From Burkholderia sp. 9120 (GTDB lineage: Bacteria > Pseudomonadota > Gammaproteobacteria > Burkholderiales > Burkholderiaceae), in contig NZ_JQNA01000002.1 in the NCBI RefSeq assembly GCF_000745015.1, positions 2,604,001-2,668,000 of the forward strand: a DNA stretch of 64,000 nt, written 5' to 3'. A model generated the notes under the pieces. It did no database searches. It was not told the origin of the DNA and was given only the letters and a program-made list of their open reading frames with translations. This document shows, one piece after another, positions 36,332 through 48,464 of the stretch; the stretch's first letter is position 1; each line of letters begins with the position of its first letter. The position numbers and the translations under genes were made by a program.

Positions 36332-36802
36332 GTGAATCTTAACGCAACCCTGTTTGCGCAAATGGTCGTGTTCCTGATCCTCGCGTGGTTCACGATGAAG
36401 TTCGTGTGGCCGCCGTTGATCAACGCCCTCGACGAGCGCTCGAAGAAGATTGCTGACGGTTTGTCGGCTGCTGAAAAGGGCAAGGCTGAACTCGAAGCCG
36501 CTCATAAGCGCGTCGACCAGGAACTCGCTCAGGCACGCAACGACGGTCAGCAACGTATTGCCGACGCAGAAAAGCGCGCTGTGACAGTCGCTGACGAAAT
36601 CAAGGCGCAAGCACACGCTGAAGCCGCTCGCATCATCGCGCAAGCGAAGGCCGACGCGGACCAGCAAGTCGTGAAGGCGCGCGAAACGCTGCGCGGCGAA
36701 GTCGCTTCACTCGCAGTGAAGGGCGCTGAACAGATCCTGAAGCGCGAAGTCGACCAGGCAGCTCACGCTGACCTGCTGAATCAACTGAAAGCCGAGCTCT
36801 GA
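36332..36802 (+). CDS. atpF: ATP synthase Fo subunit b
   Basis: The 156-residue protein has one N-terminal membrane helix ([21 protein letters not shown]) and a long charged helix (residues about 35-140, rich in Ala, Glu, Lys and Gln) that forms the dimeric peripheral stalk. It ends 2 bases before atpH. Confidence 0.95.
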   Translation: MNLNATLFAQMVVFLILAWFTMKFVWPPLINALDERSKKIADGLSAAEKGKAELEAAHKRVDQELAQARNDGQQRIADAEKRAVTVADEIKAQAHAEAARIIAQAKADADQQVVKARETLRGEVASLAVKGAEQILKREVDQAAHADLLNQLKAEL

Positions 36803-36804
36803 TC

Positions 36805-37344
36805 ATGGCCGAACTTGCAACCATCGCCCGTCCGTACGCAGAAGCGCTGTTTGGCGTGGCCGAAGCTGGTGACATCGCCGCCTGGTCCACGCTCGTGCAG
36901 GAGCTGGCACAGGTTGCGCGTCTGCCCGAAGTGCTGTCGATCGCCTCGAGCCCGAAAGTAAGCCGCGCCCAAGTCAGCGAACTGCTGCTGGCCGCGGTCA
37001 AGTCGCCGCTCAAGGACGACGCGCAAGCGAAGAATCTGGTGCAAATGCTGGTGGACAACCATCGCCTGCAATTGCTGCCGGAAATCGCTACGCAGTTCGA
37101 AGAGTTGAAGAATGCCCGCGAAGGGGCGGCCGATGTGCTGATCGTCAGCGCATTCCCGCTCGAAGGCGCGCAGTTGAACGACCTCGTCGCAAGTCTCGAA
37201 CGCAAGTTCCACCGCAAGCTGAAGCCGACGGTCGAAGTCGACTCGTCGCTGATTGGCGGTGTGCGCGTGACGGTTGGCGACGAAGTGCTCGATACCTCGG
37301 TCCGCGCGCGGCTTGCCAGCATGCAGACGGCTCTGACGGCCTGA
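36805..37344 (+). CDS. atpH: ATP synthase F1 subunit delta
   Basis: The 179-residue delta subunit links the b-stalk to the top of F1. Typical are [15 protein letters not shown] at the N-terminus and [36 protein letters not shown] at the C-terminus. It follows atpF directly. Confidence 0.95.
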   Translation: MAELATIARPYAEALFGVAEAGDIAAWSTLVQELAQVARLPEVLSIASSPKVSRAQVSELLLAAVKSPLKDDAQAKNLVQMLVDNHRLQLLPEIATQFEELKNAREGAADVLIVSAFPLEGAQLNDLVASLERKFHRKLKPTVEVDSSLIGGVRVTVGDEVLDTSVRARLASMQTALTA

Positions 37345-37402
37345 AGCGCGTAACGCGCTGAAGCGGCTGGCACGCAACAGAATTGACTATCAGGAGCGAA
37401 TA

Positions 37403-38944
37403 ATGCAACTCAATCCCTCTGAGATCAGCGAGCTGATCAAGAGCCGGATCCAGGGCCTTGACGCGAGCGCAGACGTTCGCAACCAGGGCACCGTGATCTC
37501 CGTGACCGACGGTATCGTGCGTATTCACGGCCTGTCGGAAGTGATGCAAGGCGAAATGCTCGAATTTCCGGGCAACACCTTCGGTCTCGCGCTGAACCTC
37601 GAGCGCGACTCGGTCGGCGCCGTGATTCTGGGTGAGTACGAACACATTTCGGAAGGCGACATCGTCAAGACGACGGGCCGTATTCTCGAAGTGCCGGTGG
37701 GTCCGGAACTGCTCGGCCGCGTGGTCGATGCACTCGGCAACCCGATCGACGGCAAGGGCCCGATCAACGCGAAGAAAACCGACGCAATCGAAAAGATTGC
37801 ACCGGGCGTGATCTGGCGTAAGTCGGTTTCGGAACCGGTCCAAACCGGTCTGAAGTCGATCGACGCGATGGTGCCGGTTGGCCGTGGCCAGCGTGAGCTG
37901 ATCATTGGCGACCGCCAGTGCGGCAAGACCGCAGTCGCTGTCGACGCGATCATCAACCAGAAGGGCAAGAACCTCTTCTGTATCTACGTCGCGATCGGCC
38001 AGAAGGCTTCGTCGATCATGAACGTGGTTCGCAAGCTGGAAGAAACCGGCGCGCTGGAATACACGATCGTCGTGGCCGCTTCGGCTTCGGAATCGGCAGC
38101 GATGCAGTACCTCGCACCGTACGCCGGCTGCACGATGGGCGAATACTTCCGCGACCGCGGTCAAGACGCGCTGATCGTGTATGACGATTTGACCAAGCAA
38201 GCCTGGGCATACCGTCAGATCTCGCTGCTGCTGCGCCGCCCGCCGGGCCGTGAAGCTTACCCGGGCGACGTGTTCTATCTGCACTCGCGTCTGCTGGAAC
38301 GTGCGGCTCGCGTCTCGGAAGACTACGTCGAGAAGTTCACGAACGGCGAAGTGAAGGGCAAGAGCGGTTCGCTGACGGCACTGCCGGTCATTGAAACGCA
38401 AGCCGGCGACGTGACCGCATTCGTTCCGACGAACGTGATCTCGATTACCGACGGCCAGATCTTCCTGGAAACCGACCTTTTCAACGCAGGTATCCGCCCG
38501 GCAATTAACGCCGGCGTGTCGGTGTCGCGCGTTGGTGGTGCGGCTCAGACGAAGGTCGTGAAGAAGCTGTCGGGCGGTATCCGTACCGACCTCGCGCAGT
38601 ACCGTGAGCTGGCTGCGTTCGCGCAGTTCGCGTCGGACCTCGACGAAGCGACCCGCAAGCAACTGGAGCGCGGCCGCCGCGTGACGGAACTGCTGAAGCA
38701 GCCGCAATATCAACCGCTGCAAGTGTGGGAACTGGCGGTCGCGCTGTTCGCCGCGAACAACGGTTACCTCGACGATCTGGAAGTCTCGCAAGTGCTGCCG
38801 TTCGAAAAGGGCCTGCGCGAGCATCTGAAGTCGAGCCACGCTGACCTGGTCAAGCGCATCGAAGATACCAAGGAACTCTCGAAGGACGACGAAGGCCTGC
38901 TGCACACGGCCCTCAAAGACTTCAAGAAGTCCGGCGCTTATTGA
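37403..38944 (+). CDS. atpA: ATP synthase F1 subunit alpha
   Basis: The 513-residue alpha subunit has the Walker [14 protein letters not shown], the adjacent [11 protein letters not shown] and the arginine-finger region near the C-terminus ([20 protein letters not shown]). It forms the non-catalytic nucleotide sites of F1. AGGAGCGAATA precedes the ATG. Confidence 0.97.
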   Translation: MQLNPSEISELIKSRIQGLDASADVRNQGTVISVTDGIVRIHGLSEVMQGEMLEFPGNTFGLALNLERDSVGAVILGEYEHISEGDIVKTTGRILEVPVGPELLGRVVDALGNPIDGKGPINAKKTDAIEKIAPGVIWRKSVSEPVQTGLKSIDAMVPVGRGQRELIIGDRQCGKTAVAVDAIINQKGKNLFCIYVAIGQKASSIMNVVRKLEETGALEYTIVVAASASESAAMQYLAPYAGCTMGEYFRDRGQDALIVYDDLTKQAWAYRQISLLLRRPPGREAYPGDVFYLHSRLLERAARVSEDYVEKFTNGEVKGKSGSLTALPVIETQAGDVTAFVPTNVISITDGQIFLETDLFNAGIRPAINAGVSVSRVGGAAQTKVVKKLSGGIRTDLAQYRELAAFAQFASDLDEATRKQLERGRRVTELLKQPQYQPLQVWELAVALFAANNGYLDDLEVSQVLPFEKGLREHLKSSHADLVKRIEDTKELSKDDEGLLHTALKDFKKSGAY

Positions 38945-39072
38945 TCCGCGAGTGATCCGCAAGGCATAAACGGACCTTGAAGCGGCGCGGGCCGCATGAG
39001 AATGCTCCCGCGCTGCTTCGATGGGCCCGAGTCAGCGCTAAAGCGCTAACTCGGGCCGACAAGGAGCAAGCA

Positions 39073-39957
39073 ATGGCTGGAATGAAGGAAATTCGCGGCA
39101 AGATCAAGAGCGTGCAAAACACGCGCAAGATCACGAAAGCGATGGAGATGGTGGCCGCATCGAAGATGCGCCGCGCTCAGGAGCGCATGCGCGCTGCTCG
39201 CCCGTATGCCGACAAGGTCCGCGATATCGCTGCACACATGAGCCGTGCGAACCCGGAGTATCGTCACCCGTTCATGGTGTCGAACGAAGGCGCGAAGGCG
39301 GCCGGCATCATCCTCGTGACGACCGACAAGGGTCTGTGCGGCGGCATGAACACCAACGTGCTGCGTGCGTCGGTGCAGAAGTTCAAGGAACTGGAAGGCC
39401 AGGGCAAGACGATCGAAGCAACTGCGATCGGCACCAAGGGTCTGGGTTTCCTGAACCGTTTGCGCGCGAAGGTGGTGTCGAACGTCGTGCATCTGGGCGA
39501 TACGCCGCATCTGGAAAAGCTGATCGGCGCGGTGAAGGTGCAGCTCGACCTGTACTCGGAAGGCAAGGTTTCGGCGGTGTACCTCGCGTACACGCGCTTC
39601 GTCAACACGATGAAGCAGGAGCCGGTGATCGAGCAACTGCTGCCGCTGTCGGCAGAACAGTTCGAGCGCAAGGAAGAAGACGGCACGACGCCGAGCACGC
39701 AGTGGGACTATATCTACGAGCCGGATGCGCAGGCCGTGGTGGACGAACTGCTGGTGCGTTATGTCGAAGCGCTGGTCTATCAGGCCGTCGCGGAAAACAT
39801 GGCATCGGAGCAGTCGGCCCGCATGGTCGCGATGAAGGCCGCTTCGGACAATGCGAAGACGGTCATCAACGAACTGCAGCTCGTGTACAACAAGAGCCGT
39901 CAGGCCGCGATCACGAAAGAACTGTCGGAAATCGTCGGTGGCGCGGCGGCTGTCTGA
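39073..39957 (+). CDS. atpG: ATP synthase F1 subunit gamma
   Basis: The 294-residue central-stalk subunit has the conserved N-terminus [33 protein letters not shown] and C-terminus [45 protein letters not shown]. The frame is open from 38977, but AAGGAG before the ATG at 39073 and family alignment set the start. Confidence 0.96.
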   Translation: MAGMKEIRGKIKSVQNTRKITKAMEMVAASKMRRAQERMRAARPYADKVRDIAAHMSRANPEYRHPFMVSNEGAKAAGIILVTTDKGLCGGMNTNVLRASVQKFKELEGQGKTIEATAIGTKGLGFLNRLRAKVVSNVVHLGDTPHLEKLIGAVKVQLDLYSEGKVSAVYLAYTRFVNTMKQEPVIEQLLPLSAEQFERKEEDGTTPSTQWDYIYEPDAQAVVDELLVRYVEALVYQAVAENMASEQSARMVAMKAASDNAKTVINELQLVYNKSRQAAITKELSEIVGGAAAV

Positions 39958-40040
39958 CCGTGACGGTCAAGCACACCGCTTCGTGTGCGCCGGTATGGCG
40001 CACCCACCGAAACTGCGCCTTTGCGCGAGTGAAGAATTGA

Positions 40041-41453
<1,413 letters not shown>

Positions 41454-41610
41454 AGGTCGGGTGTAACGAAGCGGGCGCCGGCCTCGCGCGTATCGCTACC
41501 GAACGGTAGCGGAACGCAAAGCCGGCGCCTCTTACTACGTTCAACCCAGCCTTGCATGAGACGAGGGGAAGCGCTAAAGCGCCCACTCTCGTCGACAGGA
41601 GTCGACACTT

Positions 41611-42036
41611 ATGGCAACTATTAAAGTAGACGTCGTCAGCGCGGAAGAGCAGATCTTCTCGGGCCAGGCGAAGTTCGTCGCACTGCCGGGCGAAGCAGGT
41701 GAACTCGGCATTCTGCCGGGCCACACGCCGCTCATTACGCGGATTCGTCCGGGTGCGGTGCGCATTGAAGCTGAAAACGGCGAAGAAGAGTTTGTGTTCG
41801 TCGCCGGCGGCATCCTCGAAATCCAGCCGGGCGCTGTGACGGTTCTCGCCGACACCGCGATTCGTGGCAAGGATCTCGACGAAGCCAAGGCTGAAGATGC
41901 ACGCAAGCGTGCAGAAGAAGCGCTGCAGAACACGGGTTCGAACCTCGAGTACGCCACCGCGCAAGCGGAACTGGCGTACGCGACGGCGCAGCTCGCTGCG
42001 ATCCAGCGTCTGCGCAAGCTGCGCGGTCAGAACTAA
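41611..42036 (+). CDS. atpC: ATP synthase F1 subunit epsilon
   Basis: The 141-residue epsilon subunit has the beta-sandwich signature [25 protein letters not shown] and a two-helix C-terminus rich in Ala and Glu that can inhibit ATP hydrolysis. AGGAGTCGACACTT precedes the ATG. It ends the operon. Confidence 0.95.
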   Translation: MATIKVDVVSAEEQIFSGQAKFVALPGEAGELGILPGHTPLITRIRPGAVRIEAENGEEEFVFVAGGILEIQPGAVTVLADTAIRGKDLDEAKAEDARKRAEEALQNTGSNLEYATAQAELAYATAQLAAIQRLRKLRGQN

Positions 42037-42102
42037 ACAGCGGTTAAGCGTTTCTAGGACTAAGCGGCGTGTGTCGCTGCCTCCGGCGGAACGGTAAGAA
42101 TG

Positions 42103-42132
42103 AAAAAGGGCTCCTGATAGGAGCCCTTTTTT
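42103..42132 (+). terminator. Terminator of the atp operon
   Basis: AAAAAGGGCTCC, a 5-base loop and GGAGCCCTTTTTT form a strong bidirectional hairpin 67 bases after atpC, shared with the convergent gene at 42161. Confidence 0.9.
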
Positions 42133-42160
42133 ACGTCCGCTTGCTGAACGGTGTGACGCG

Positions 42161-43021
42161 TCAGGCTTTAGGGTCGTTCTGAACGAACGCCTGCATGTTA
42201 AGACGCGTCAGTCGGTCCTGGTTTCGATTCAGATGCATGTTGGCGATATCCGTCTCGGCGTGATACGGGACACCCGCATAACGATTCAGATACGCGCCAA
42301 AACGCGACCAGTTCCTATCACCTTGCGAGAGCGTCGAATCGTGAACATCGTTCATGAAGGTCCTATATTCCGACGACGACGCTTCGGCGTTCGTCATCTT
42401 GCCGTTTTGAACGCGATTGAGATTGGTCGATATCCGGTCGAAGGCCTGGTCGGATAGGCCAACCTGCAATCGCGAAAGTCCATCGTTCACGAGTTTGACG
42501 CTGTTTGCGTAGCTCCCCGGATCGCTGGCACTTCGGATCACGCCGAGTTGGGCGCCGAGCGTTTGGCGGTTGGTGTTGCGGTCCGCCTCGCTGTAACTCG
42601 ACGAGTTGGCCGGTGTCTTGTCGAAAAGACCGCCGCCCTTGAGTCCCACGTTGCTATGCAGCGTGAAGTTGCCGTCGGCATCACGCCGTATCGGGTATTG
42701 GGGTTTGTAGGCCCTGTCGGGCTGCCAGACGCGCAAAGTGCCGTTGTCGGCGTCATCGCGCACCGGGTACCAGCCTGAATCGTGATGGAGGTATTGGCTG
42801 CCGCCCGCGTCACGATAGAGGTTCGGTTGCCGGGTGACCGGCGATAGCTCGCCTGCGGGGCGCTCCACGGCATAGGCGGCCGGAAAACCCGGCACCGGTT
42901 CGCGCAAGGCGGCACCGCTCGCCGCGTCGTGCGGATTCAATGCCGGCGTCGGCGCATCTAGTCGGTTTTGCGCGCACGCCATGTCTGCAGCCGGATGACA
43001 GGTGTTGCTGACTACTCTCAT
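42161..43021 (-). CDS. Unassigned protein resembling toxin/effector segments
   Basis: The 286-residue hydrophilic protein has no signal peptide and no membrane segment. Residues 66-131 (PNLYRDAGGSQYLHH, GWYPVRDDADNGTLRVWQ, PIRRDADGNFTLHSNVGLKGGG) resemble the Tyr/Trp- and Asp-rich repeat I associate with large dermonecrotic-toxin-like and type III effector proteins of plant- and animal-associated beta- and gamma-proteobacteria. The C-terminal half (about 150-286), polar and helical with many Asn, Ser and Arg, is unlike anything I know. GAAGGAAA precedes the ATG at 43021; the frame stays open to 43375, but the extra 118 residues are Arg-rich and look non-coding. It is alone, convergent with atpC. 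No secretion genes are nearby. Effector function is inference. Confidence 0.7.
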   Translation of the reverse strand: MRVVSNTCHPAADMACAQNRLDAPTPALNPHDAASGAALREPVPGFPAAYAVERPAGELSPVTRQPNLYRDAGGSQYLHHDSGWYPVRDDADNGTLRVWQPDRAYKPQYPIRRDADGNFTLHSNVGLKGGGLFDKTPANSSSYSEADRNTNRQTLGAQLGVIRSASDPGSYANSVKLVNDGLSRLQVGLSDQAFDRISTNLNRVQNGKMTNAEASSSEYRTFMNDVHDSTLSQGDRNWSRFGAYLNRYAGVPYHAETDIANMHLNRNQDRLTRLNMQAFVQNDPKA

Positions 43022-43428
43022 TTCAATTTCCTTCGAAGCGTCGAGTTCACGGCGTCGCCGGTCATCGCGCTGCCGGATAGGCCGACGTGGAATAGCCGCG
43101 GTGATTCGGGGCGCCACCCGGTCGCGAGCGACTAACGCATCGCGATCGTTCGGTTTGCCCGGGCGAACACGACAGCCACCGTGGTCGTTGTGCTTCGCCT
43201 GCATTCCGTGTCTCCATCTTCGCTGTGCTCGCCGAGCCCCGGGGACGCTAACCGCCCGCGCCATGACCACGGTCGACAACGCCACACAATTCGCCAATGG
43301 GCATGACGGGGTAACACCACCGGCCTGCGGTGCGGGTAAGACTTGATGCCGCCGCGCCAGGCGGTAATGGCACAATCGGCTTCAAATTCATTTCAATAGA
43401 GCAACGATTGCCTCTCGGAGACTTCACC
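43022..43428. other. Gap between the effector-like gene and the acyl-CoA ligase
   Basis: These 407 bases separate two divergent genes and must hold both promoters. I see no convincing -35/-10 pair, repeat or small gene. Confidence 0.4.
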
Positions 43429-45159
43429 ATGGCAGCTCAGCTAACAGACGAAAGTGCGCTCATCGAGCCCCGCGACGGCATCTCTTATGTGCGCGGCTCG
43501 ACGCAGGTCCCGCTCAGCGATGCGACGGTGAGTCAGTTTCTTCGGGACACCGCACAACGCTTTCCAACCAGGCCGGCCGTAGTTTTCCGGGAGCAGGGCA
43601 TCCGCTGGACATGGCGGGAATTCGCCGACGAGGTCGACGTGCTCGCGTCGGGGCTGGCCGCGCTGGGCATCGTGAAAGGCGATCGCGTCGGGATCTGGTC
43701 ACCCAACCGTGTCGAATGGTTGCTGACCCAGTTCGCCACCGCGCGGATCGGCGCCGTGCTGGTGAATATCAATCCCGCCTATCGTCTGGCCGAACTCGAA
43801 TACGCGCTGAACAAGGTGGACTGCAAGGCGATCATTGCAGCAGAGCGCTTCAAGTCGTCGATGTATCTGCAGATGCTGCAGGAACTCGCCCCCGAGCTAG
43901 CGAGCGCTGCGCCCGGCAACCTGCATGCCGCGCGCCTGCCGGGGCTGCGGATCGTGATTCGCATGTGCGATACCGAGACGCCCGGCATGCTGTCGTTTTC
44001 GGAGGTGGTTGAGCAGGGCCGTGCGTCGCTCGACCCCGCGAAGCTCGACGCGGCCGCCGCGACGCTGCACGCCGACGAGCCGATCAATATCCAGTTCACC
44101 AGCGGCACGACCGGCAACCCGAAAGGCGCGACGCTGACGCATCGGAACGTCGTCAACAATGCGCGCTATATCGCGATGGCGATGCGCCTGAGCGAGCAGG
44201 ACGGCCTGTGCATTCCAGTGCCGCTCTATCACTGCTTCGGCATGGTGCTGTCGGTGCTGGCGTGCGTGTCGGTTGGCGCCAACATGGTCTTTCCCGGCGA
44301 GGGCTTCGACCCGGCGGCGACGCTCGCCGCGGTCGCGGAAGAAAAGTGCACGGCGCTGCACGGCGTGCCGACCATGTTCATCGCCGAACTCGACCTCCCT
44401 GATTTCGCCACCTACGATTTGTCGCGCCTGCGCACCGGCATCATGGCCGGTTCGCCGTGCCCGATCGAGACGATGAAAAAGGTCGTCTCCAGAATGCACC
44501 TGAGCGAGATCACCATTGCTTACGGCATGACGGAAACGAGCCCGGTGTCGTTCCAGAGCTCGACCACGGACCCGCTGGACAAGCGAACGACGACCGTCGG
44601 CCGTATCCAGCCGCATCTCGAAGTGAAGATCGTCGACCCGCTCGGCGAGATCGTCCCGGTGGGCGAAACCGGCGAGCTTTGTACGCGCGGCTACTCGGTG
44701 ATGCAAGGTTATTGGGGCGACGAGGCGAAGACGCGCGAAAGCATCGAAAATGGCTGGATGCATACCGGCGATCTGGCGACGCTCGACGCCGACGGCTACT
44801 GCAACATCGTCGGTCGTCTGAAAGACATGCTGATTCGTGGCGGCGAGAACATTTACCCGCGCGAGATCGAGGAGTTTCTGTTCCGCCACCCGAAGATCCA
44901 GAGCGTGCAGGTGTTCGGCGTGCCGGATGCGAAATACGGCGAGGAGGTTTGCGCGTGGGTGGTATTGCGTTCCGGAGAGCAGGCCACTGCGGAAGATATC
45001 CAGCAATTCTGCCAGGGGCAGATTGCGCACTACAAGGTGCCGAAGTACATCCGTTTCGTCGACGAATTGCCGATGACGGTGACCGGCAAGGTGCAGAAAT
45101 TCATCATGCGCGAACGGATGATCAGCGAACTGAAGCTGCAGGAAAACAAGACGGCTTGA
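43429..45159 (+). CDS. AMP-forming fatty acyl-CoA synthetase family protein
   Basis: The 576-residue adenylate-forming enzyme has the phosphate loop [18 protein letters not shown], the [10 protein letters not shown] motif, the hinge segment [41 protein letters not shown] and the C-terminal catalytic Lys region [10 protein letters not shown]. It activates a carboxylic acid with ATP and CoA; sequence style fits medium- or long-chain fatty acids, but related subfamilies act on short or branched acids. CTCGGAG precedes the ATG at 43429. Confidence 0.9.
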   Translation: MAAQLTDESALIEPRDGISYVRGSTQVPLSDATVSQFLRDTAQRFPTRPAVVFREQGIRWTWREFADEVDVLASGLAALGIVKGDRVGIWSPNRVEWLLTQFATARIGAVLVNINPAYRLAELEYALNKVDCKAIIAAERFKSSMYLQMLQELAPELASAAPGNLHAARLPGLRIVIRMCDTETPGMLSFSEVVEQGRASLDPAKLDAAAATLHADEPINIQFTSGTTGNPKGATLTHRNVVNNARYIAMAMRLSEQDGLCIPVPLYHCFGMVLSVLACVSVGANMVFPGEGFDPAATLAAVAEEKCTALHGVPTMFIAELDLPDFATYDLSRLRTGIMAGSPCPIETMKKVVSRMHLSEITIAYGMTETSPVSFQSSTTDPLDKRTTTVGRIQPHLEVKIVDPLGEIVPVGETGELCTRGYSVMQGYWGDEAKTRESIENGWMHTGDLATLDADGYCNIVGRLKDMLIRGGENIYPREIEEFLFRHPKIQSVQVFGVPDAKYGEEVCAWVVLRSGEQATAEDIQQFCQGQIAHYKVPKYIRFVDELPMTVTGKVQKFIMRERMISELKLQENKTA

Positions 45160-45334
45160 CTTTAAGGCCGGCCGATCAACAGAAGCCGCGCCTGCAAGTC
45201 ATCTTGCGGCGCGGCTTCCGGATCGAAAAGATTGGTCAAAACCGTTTGCTGTGCAAGCCCGCGCAAGCCACTAACTGGCTACGAACAGACTCCAACCGGC
45301 GCGATACCGCACCGCGCAAACGTTTGACCGGGCG

Positions 45335-45360
45335 AAAAAAAAGCGGGCCTGGAGCCCGCT
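45335..45360 (-). terminator. Intrinsic terminator on the minus strand
   Basis: On the minus strand AGCGGGC, a 5-base loop and GCCCGCT are followed by eight T. On the plus strand the stem is followed by A, so it acts leftward only. No minus-strand gene ends nearby: the nearest stops 690 bases to the right. Confidence 0.8.
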
Positions 45361-45545
45361 AAAAACCACACGCTACGGGGTTAGCGCGAGGAGACCAAAG
45401 GTGGAACCCACTGAGACGACGCCCCAGCGTCGACTACGGCCCCAGCAGGGATGCCCCTTCACAGGGCTTCGGCATACGCCGACCGGCAAGTGCATCGTAT
45501 CCGCTCACACCACGCACCCAGCCACATCCGTGTTGAAACCGTTGA
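45335..45545 (-). ncRNA. Structured RNA candidate on the minus strand
   Basis: Just upstream of a one-directional terminator the minus strand can fold into a chain of hairpins: CGGC-GTAT-GCCG, GCCCT/AGGGGC, GACGC-TGGG-GCGTC, GTGG-GTT-CCAC and CGCTA/TAGCG, all between 45366 and 45485. There is no ORF. The 5' end is unclear; an AT-richer segment right of 45545 may hold the promoter. Size would be about 150-210 bases. I do not recognise 6S, SRP, tmRNA or RNase P signatures, though 6S RNA cannot be fully excluded by eye. The rest of the gap 45160-46047 (45546-46047) is AT-richer than average and shows no gene. Confidence 0.4.
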
Positions 45546-46047
45546 GGGCATTGTGGGCGAATTAACCTACGAGCGCCGTAACAAAGTGTTTCAGGTTGTA
45601 ACGCCCGCCAGATAAGGCGTTGCGGGACATATTGCCAAATAAAAATGTTTTAAACGTAATTATGACCGATGACTTACCCGCAATTTCATACGCATGATTG
45701 ATGCTATTCGCGACGCATGGTGCGGTGTAGTCCATTCAGTCGATTCCGCATGAAATGGTTGCATCCTCATCGTTTTTCTCAAGGATCGCCTGTGTTACAT
45801 GGGATTTTCCAACTCGAGAAATTAATCAGAGAAAACGAACCGCGGCGTGCTGCATTGCGGAACGTCGAACCGACTAGAAGGCCGGAACGGGGCCAGCTCA
45901 TCAGAGGCAATCCGGCCACATTGTTCGGCTTTCGCTTAACTCGTCGGCGTTCCGTTACATGATCGAGTGGGCGATGCGGCCCTATCAATGCGTCGAACCG
46001 CCGTCCCTCCGTCAAATAAACCGACCGCGCCGCTCAACCTCGAAGGT

Positions 46048-46842
46048 TTATTTCAGCCACTTATCCGAGATCGCCTGATACTCGCCCGTCGCGCGTGCGA
46101 GGTGCAGCCACTGGTCAACGTACTGCTGGAACGTCACGTCGCCGCGCGGCAGCAGCCAGGCTTTCTCGCCGTACTGGAATGGCTTGTCGGGATGTACCGA
46201 ACACAGACCCGGATTCAGCTTTTGCTGCAGCAAGGTTTCCGACGCGTCCGTCACCATCACGTCGGCCTTGCCGGCCAGAATCTGCTTGAAGACCGTCACG
46301 TTGTCCGGATAGACGGTGAGGTTCGCATGCGGAAAGTATTGCTTCGCGAACCGTTCGTTGGTGCCGCCCGGATTGACGATCACACGAGTGCCCGGTTGGT
46401 CGATCTGCGCGACGGTTTGATACTTGTTGACGTCGTCGCAGCGCACGATCGGCGTTTTGCCGTCCACCATGTACGCCTGCGTGAAGAACGCGCGCTTTTG
46501 CCGTTCGAGTGTCGGCGACACGCCGCCCATGCCGATATCGCATTTGGCGACGAAGTCGTTCATCAGATTCGACCACGACGTTTTGACGTACTCCACCTTC
46601 ACGCCGAGCGACTTGGCGAGCGACTCCGTCATGTCGATGTCGATGCCCTCGAACTGGCCGTCCGGCTTGTAGAACGAGTAGGGCTTGTAGTCGCCGGTCG
46701 TGCAGGCGCGCAGTGTGCCGCGCGCAAGAATATCGTCGAGCCGGGAGGGCGCCGCGGCGGTGCTGGTCTGCGCCACGGCCACGCCTGCGTGCATCAAAAC
46801 ACCGGCCAGTGCGCCGAGCAGTGCGAGTGCTGCCTTGTTCAT
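46048..46842 (-). CDS. pheC: PheC-like periplasmic cyclohexadienyl dehydratase
   Basis: The 264-residue protein has a signal peptide ending AVA (about residue 24) and a family 3 solute-binding fold. It resembles not so much amino-acid binding proteins as Pseudomonas PheC: RLDDILARGTLRACTTGDYKPYSF, DGKTPIVRCD, QIDQPGTRVIVNPGGTNERFA and YPDNVTVFKQILAGKADVMVTDASE recur in the order and style I recall for PheC. The NPGGTNE motif (Glu163) probably holds the catalytic acid. PheC converts prephenate or arogenate to phenylpyruvate or phenylalanine in the periplasm. If not catalytic, it would be an ABC-transporter binding protein; no permease or ATPase genes are adjacent, which favours the enzyme. Confidence 0.78.
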   Translation of the reverse strand: MNKAALALLGALAGVLMHAGVAVAQTSTAAAPSRLDDILARGTLRACTTGDYKPYSFYKPDGQFEGIDIDMTESLAKSLGVKVEYVKTSWSNLMNDFVAKCDIGMGGVSPTLERQKRAFFTQAYMVDGKTPIVRCDDVNKYQTVAQIDQPGTRVIVNPGGTNERFAKQYFPHANLTVYPDNVTVFKQILAGKADVMVTDASETLLQQKLNPGLCSVHPDKPFQYGEKAWLLPRGDVTFQQYVDQWLHLARATGEYQAISDKWLK

Positions 46843-47059
46843 GGAGTCTCCTTGTTTGCGTGTAATTGTCCGGTAAGGTCGTCGGATAATAGCCCGGCGT
46901 TTCGGGGTTGAACATTAGCCGTTCAGCCAGGTACGCATCGGTATTGGGCGCCGCCAGCCGCGCCCACCGGCCGGTTGCGCAACAGTTATTGCCCGCATCA
47001 AGCGCGATGCCGGGAGCCGGGTCCGGTAAAATGCCCCTTTGCCCTCAGTCGTACGCACC

Positions 47060-48160
47060 GTGGCCCATAAACTCCTGAACGACACTTTCCTGCGCGCGCT
47101 ACTGCGCCAGCCGACCGACTACACGCCGATCTGGCTGATGCGGCAAGCTGGCCGCTATCTGCCGGAATACAACGCCACACGTGGCCGTGCGGGCAGCTTC
47201 CTGGGGCTCGCGAAGAACCCGGCGTTCGCAACGGAAGTCACGCTGCAGCCGCTCGAACGCTATCCGCTCGACGCCGCGATTCTGTTTTCCGACATCCTCA
47301 CGGTGCCGGACGCCATGGGCCTCGGCCTCGAGTTCGTGACGGGAGAGGGGCCGAAATTCGCCCGCCCGGTACGTACCGAAGACGACGTCGCGCGTCTCGC
47401 CGTGCCGGATATCGACGCCACGCTGCGCTATGTGACCGACGCCGTGCGTGAAATCCGCACCGCGCTCACCGACGCGCAAGGCCGTCAGCGCGTGCCGCTG
47501 ATCGGCTTTTCGGGTAGCCCGTGGACGCTCGCCTGCTACATGGTCGAAGGCGGCGGTTCGGCCGACTTCCGCACCGTCAAATCGATGCTGTACGCGCGTC
47601 CGGACCTGATGCACCGCATTCTCGAGATCAATGCGCGCTCGGTGGCGGCGTATCTGAACGCGCAGATCGAAGCCGGCGCGCAAGCCGTCATGATTTTCGA
47701 CACGTGGGGCGGGGCGCTGGCGGACGGCATCTACCAACGTTTCTCGCTGCAGTACATCCAGCAGGTGGTGAGCCAGTTGAAGCGCGATCACGACGGCGAA
47801 AAAGTGCCGGTGATCACCTTCACGAAGGGCGGCGGCCTGTGGCTCGACGAGATCGCCGAGATCGGCGTGGATGCGGTCGGCCTCGACTGGACCGTGAATC
47901 TCTCCAAAGCGCGCGAGCGTGTCGGCGGTAAGGTGGCCCTGCAGGGCAATATCGACCCGTCCGTGCTGTTTGCGCCGCCGGCGGCGATCCGCATGGAAGC
48001 GCGTGCCGTGCTCGACAGCTTCGGCAATCATCCGGGCCATGTCTTCAATCTGGGCCATGGCATCTCGCAATTCACGCCGCCGGAAAATGTCGCAGAGCTC
48101 GTTGACGAAGTGCATCGTCATAGCCGGGCGATTCGAAGCGGCGCGCATGCACCGGCGTGA
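47060..48160 (+). CDS. hemE: Uroporphyrinogen decarboxylase
   Basis: The 366-residue enzyme removes four acetate carboxyls from uroporphyrinogen III to give coproporphyrinogen III in heme synthesis. The N-terminal signature [15 protein letters not shown] holds the substrate-binding Arg residues, and [16 protein letters not shown] and [10 protein letters not shown] are family motifs. I use the GTG at 47060 ([15 protein letters not shown]), the usual N-terminus; the frame is open back to 47039. A TAAAAT -10-like box lies at 47027-47032. Confidence 0.96.
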   Translation: MAHKLLNDTFLRALLRQPTDYTPIWLMRQAGRYLPEYNATRGRAGSFLGLAKNPAFATEVTLQPLERYPLDAAILFSDILTVPDAMGLGLEFVTGEGPKFARPVRTEDDVARLAVPDIDATLRYVTDAVREIRTALTDAQGRQRVPLIGFSGSPWTLACYMVEGGGSADFRTVKSMLYARPDLMHRILEINARSVAAYLNAQIEAGAQAVMIFDTWGGALADGIYQRFSLQYIQQVVSQLKRDHDGEKVPVITFTKGGGLWLDEIAEIGVDAVGLDWTVNLSKARERVGGKVALQGNIDPSVLFAPPAAIRMEARAVLDSFGNHPGHVFNLGHGISQFTPPENVAELVDEVHRHSRAIRSGAHAPA

Positions 48161-48274
48161 TGCTGTAATCGTTACCGTTTTTGCTGCAACGCGGCGAAGT
48201 GGGCTCTCGCTCTAAGGGAAAATTGGCATGCCACAGGCCGTCAGACGGCGGTCCTGCGAAAGTCAAGACTTGAC

Positions 48275-48283
48275 TTATGCACA
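48275..48283 (+). promoter_or_regulatory. DnaA box upstream of priA
   Basis: TTATGCACA fits the relaxed DnaA box TTWTNCACA. It is in the gene-free stretch 48161-48624 between hemE and priA. Confidence 0.4.
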
Positions 48284-48464
48284 TTCTTCACGCTGCGGCG
48301 CGGTAGAAGCTTTCGTCGTACGGTGGCCCTTGCACTTTGCCGGCGCATTTGATCCAAGCCTTGTCTGGCAAGGGTTTCAAGGGTTCACGGCAAAGTGTGC
48401 GGAAACCCACAGAAGGCCGCTGCGGCGCGCTTCGCGGCCCTTTCCAGCGAAGTTCTCAACAAAG

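Noticed and set aside
43022..43375. N-terminal extension of the effector-like gene to 404 residues
   Set aside because: The extra 118 residues are Arg-rich with no domain look, while the ATG at 43021 has a good ribosome-binding site.
45717..45962. Short plus-strand frame in the gap before the pheC-like gene
   Set aside because: No ribosome-binding site, no recognisable domain and non-typical codon use.
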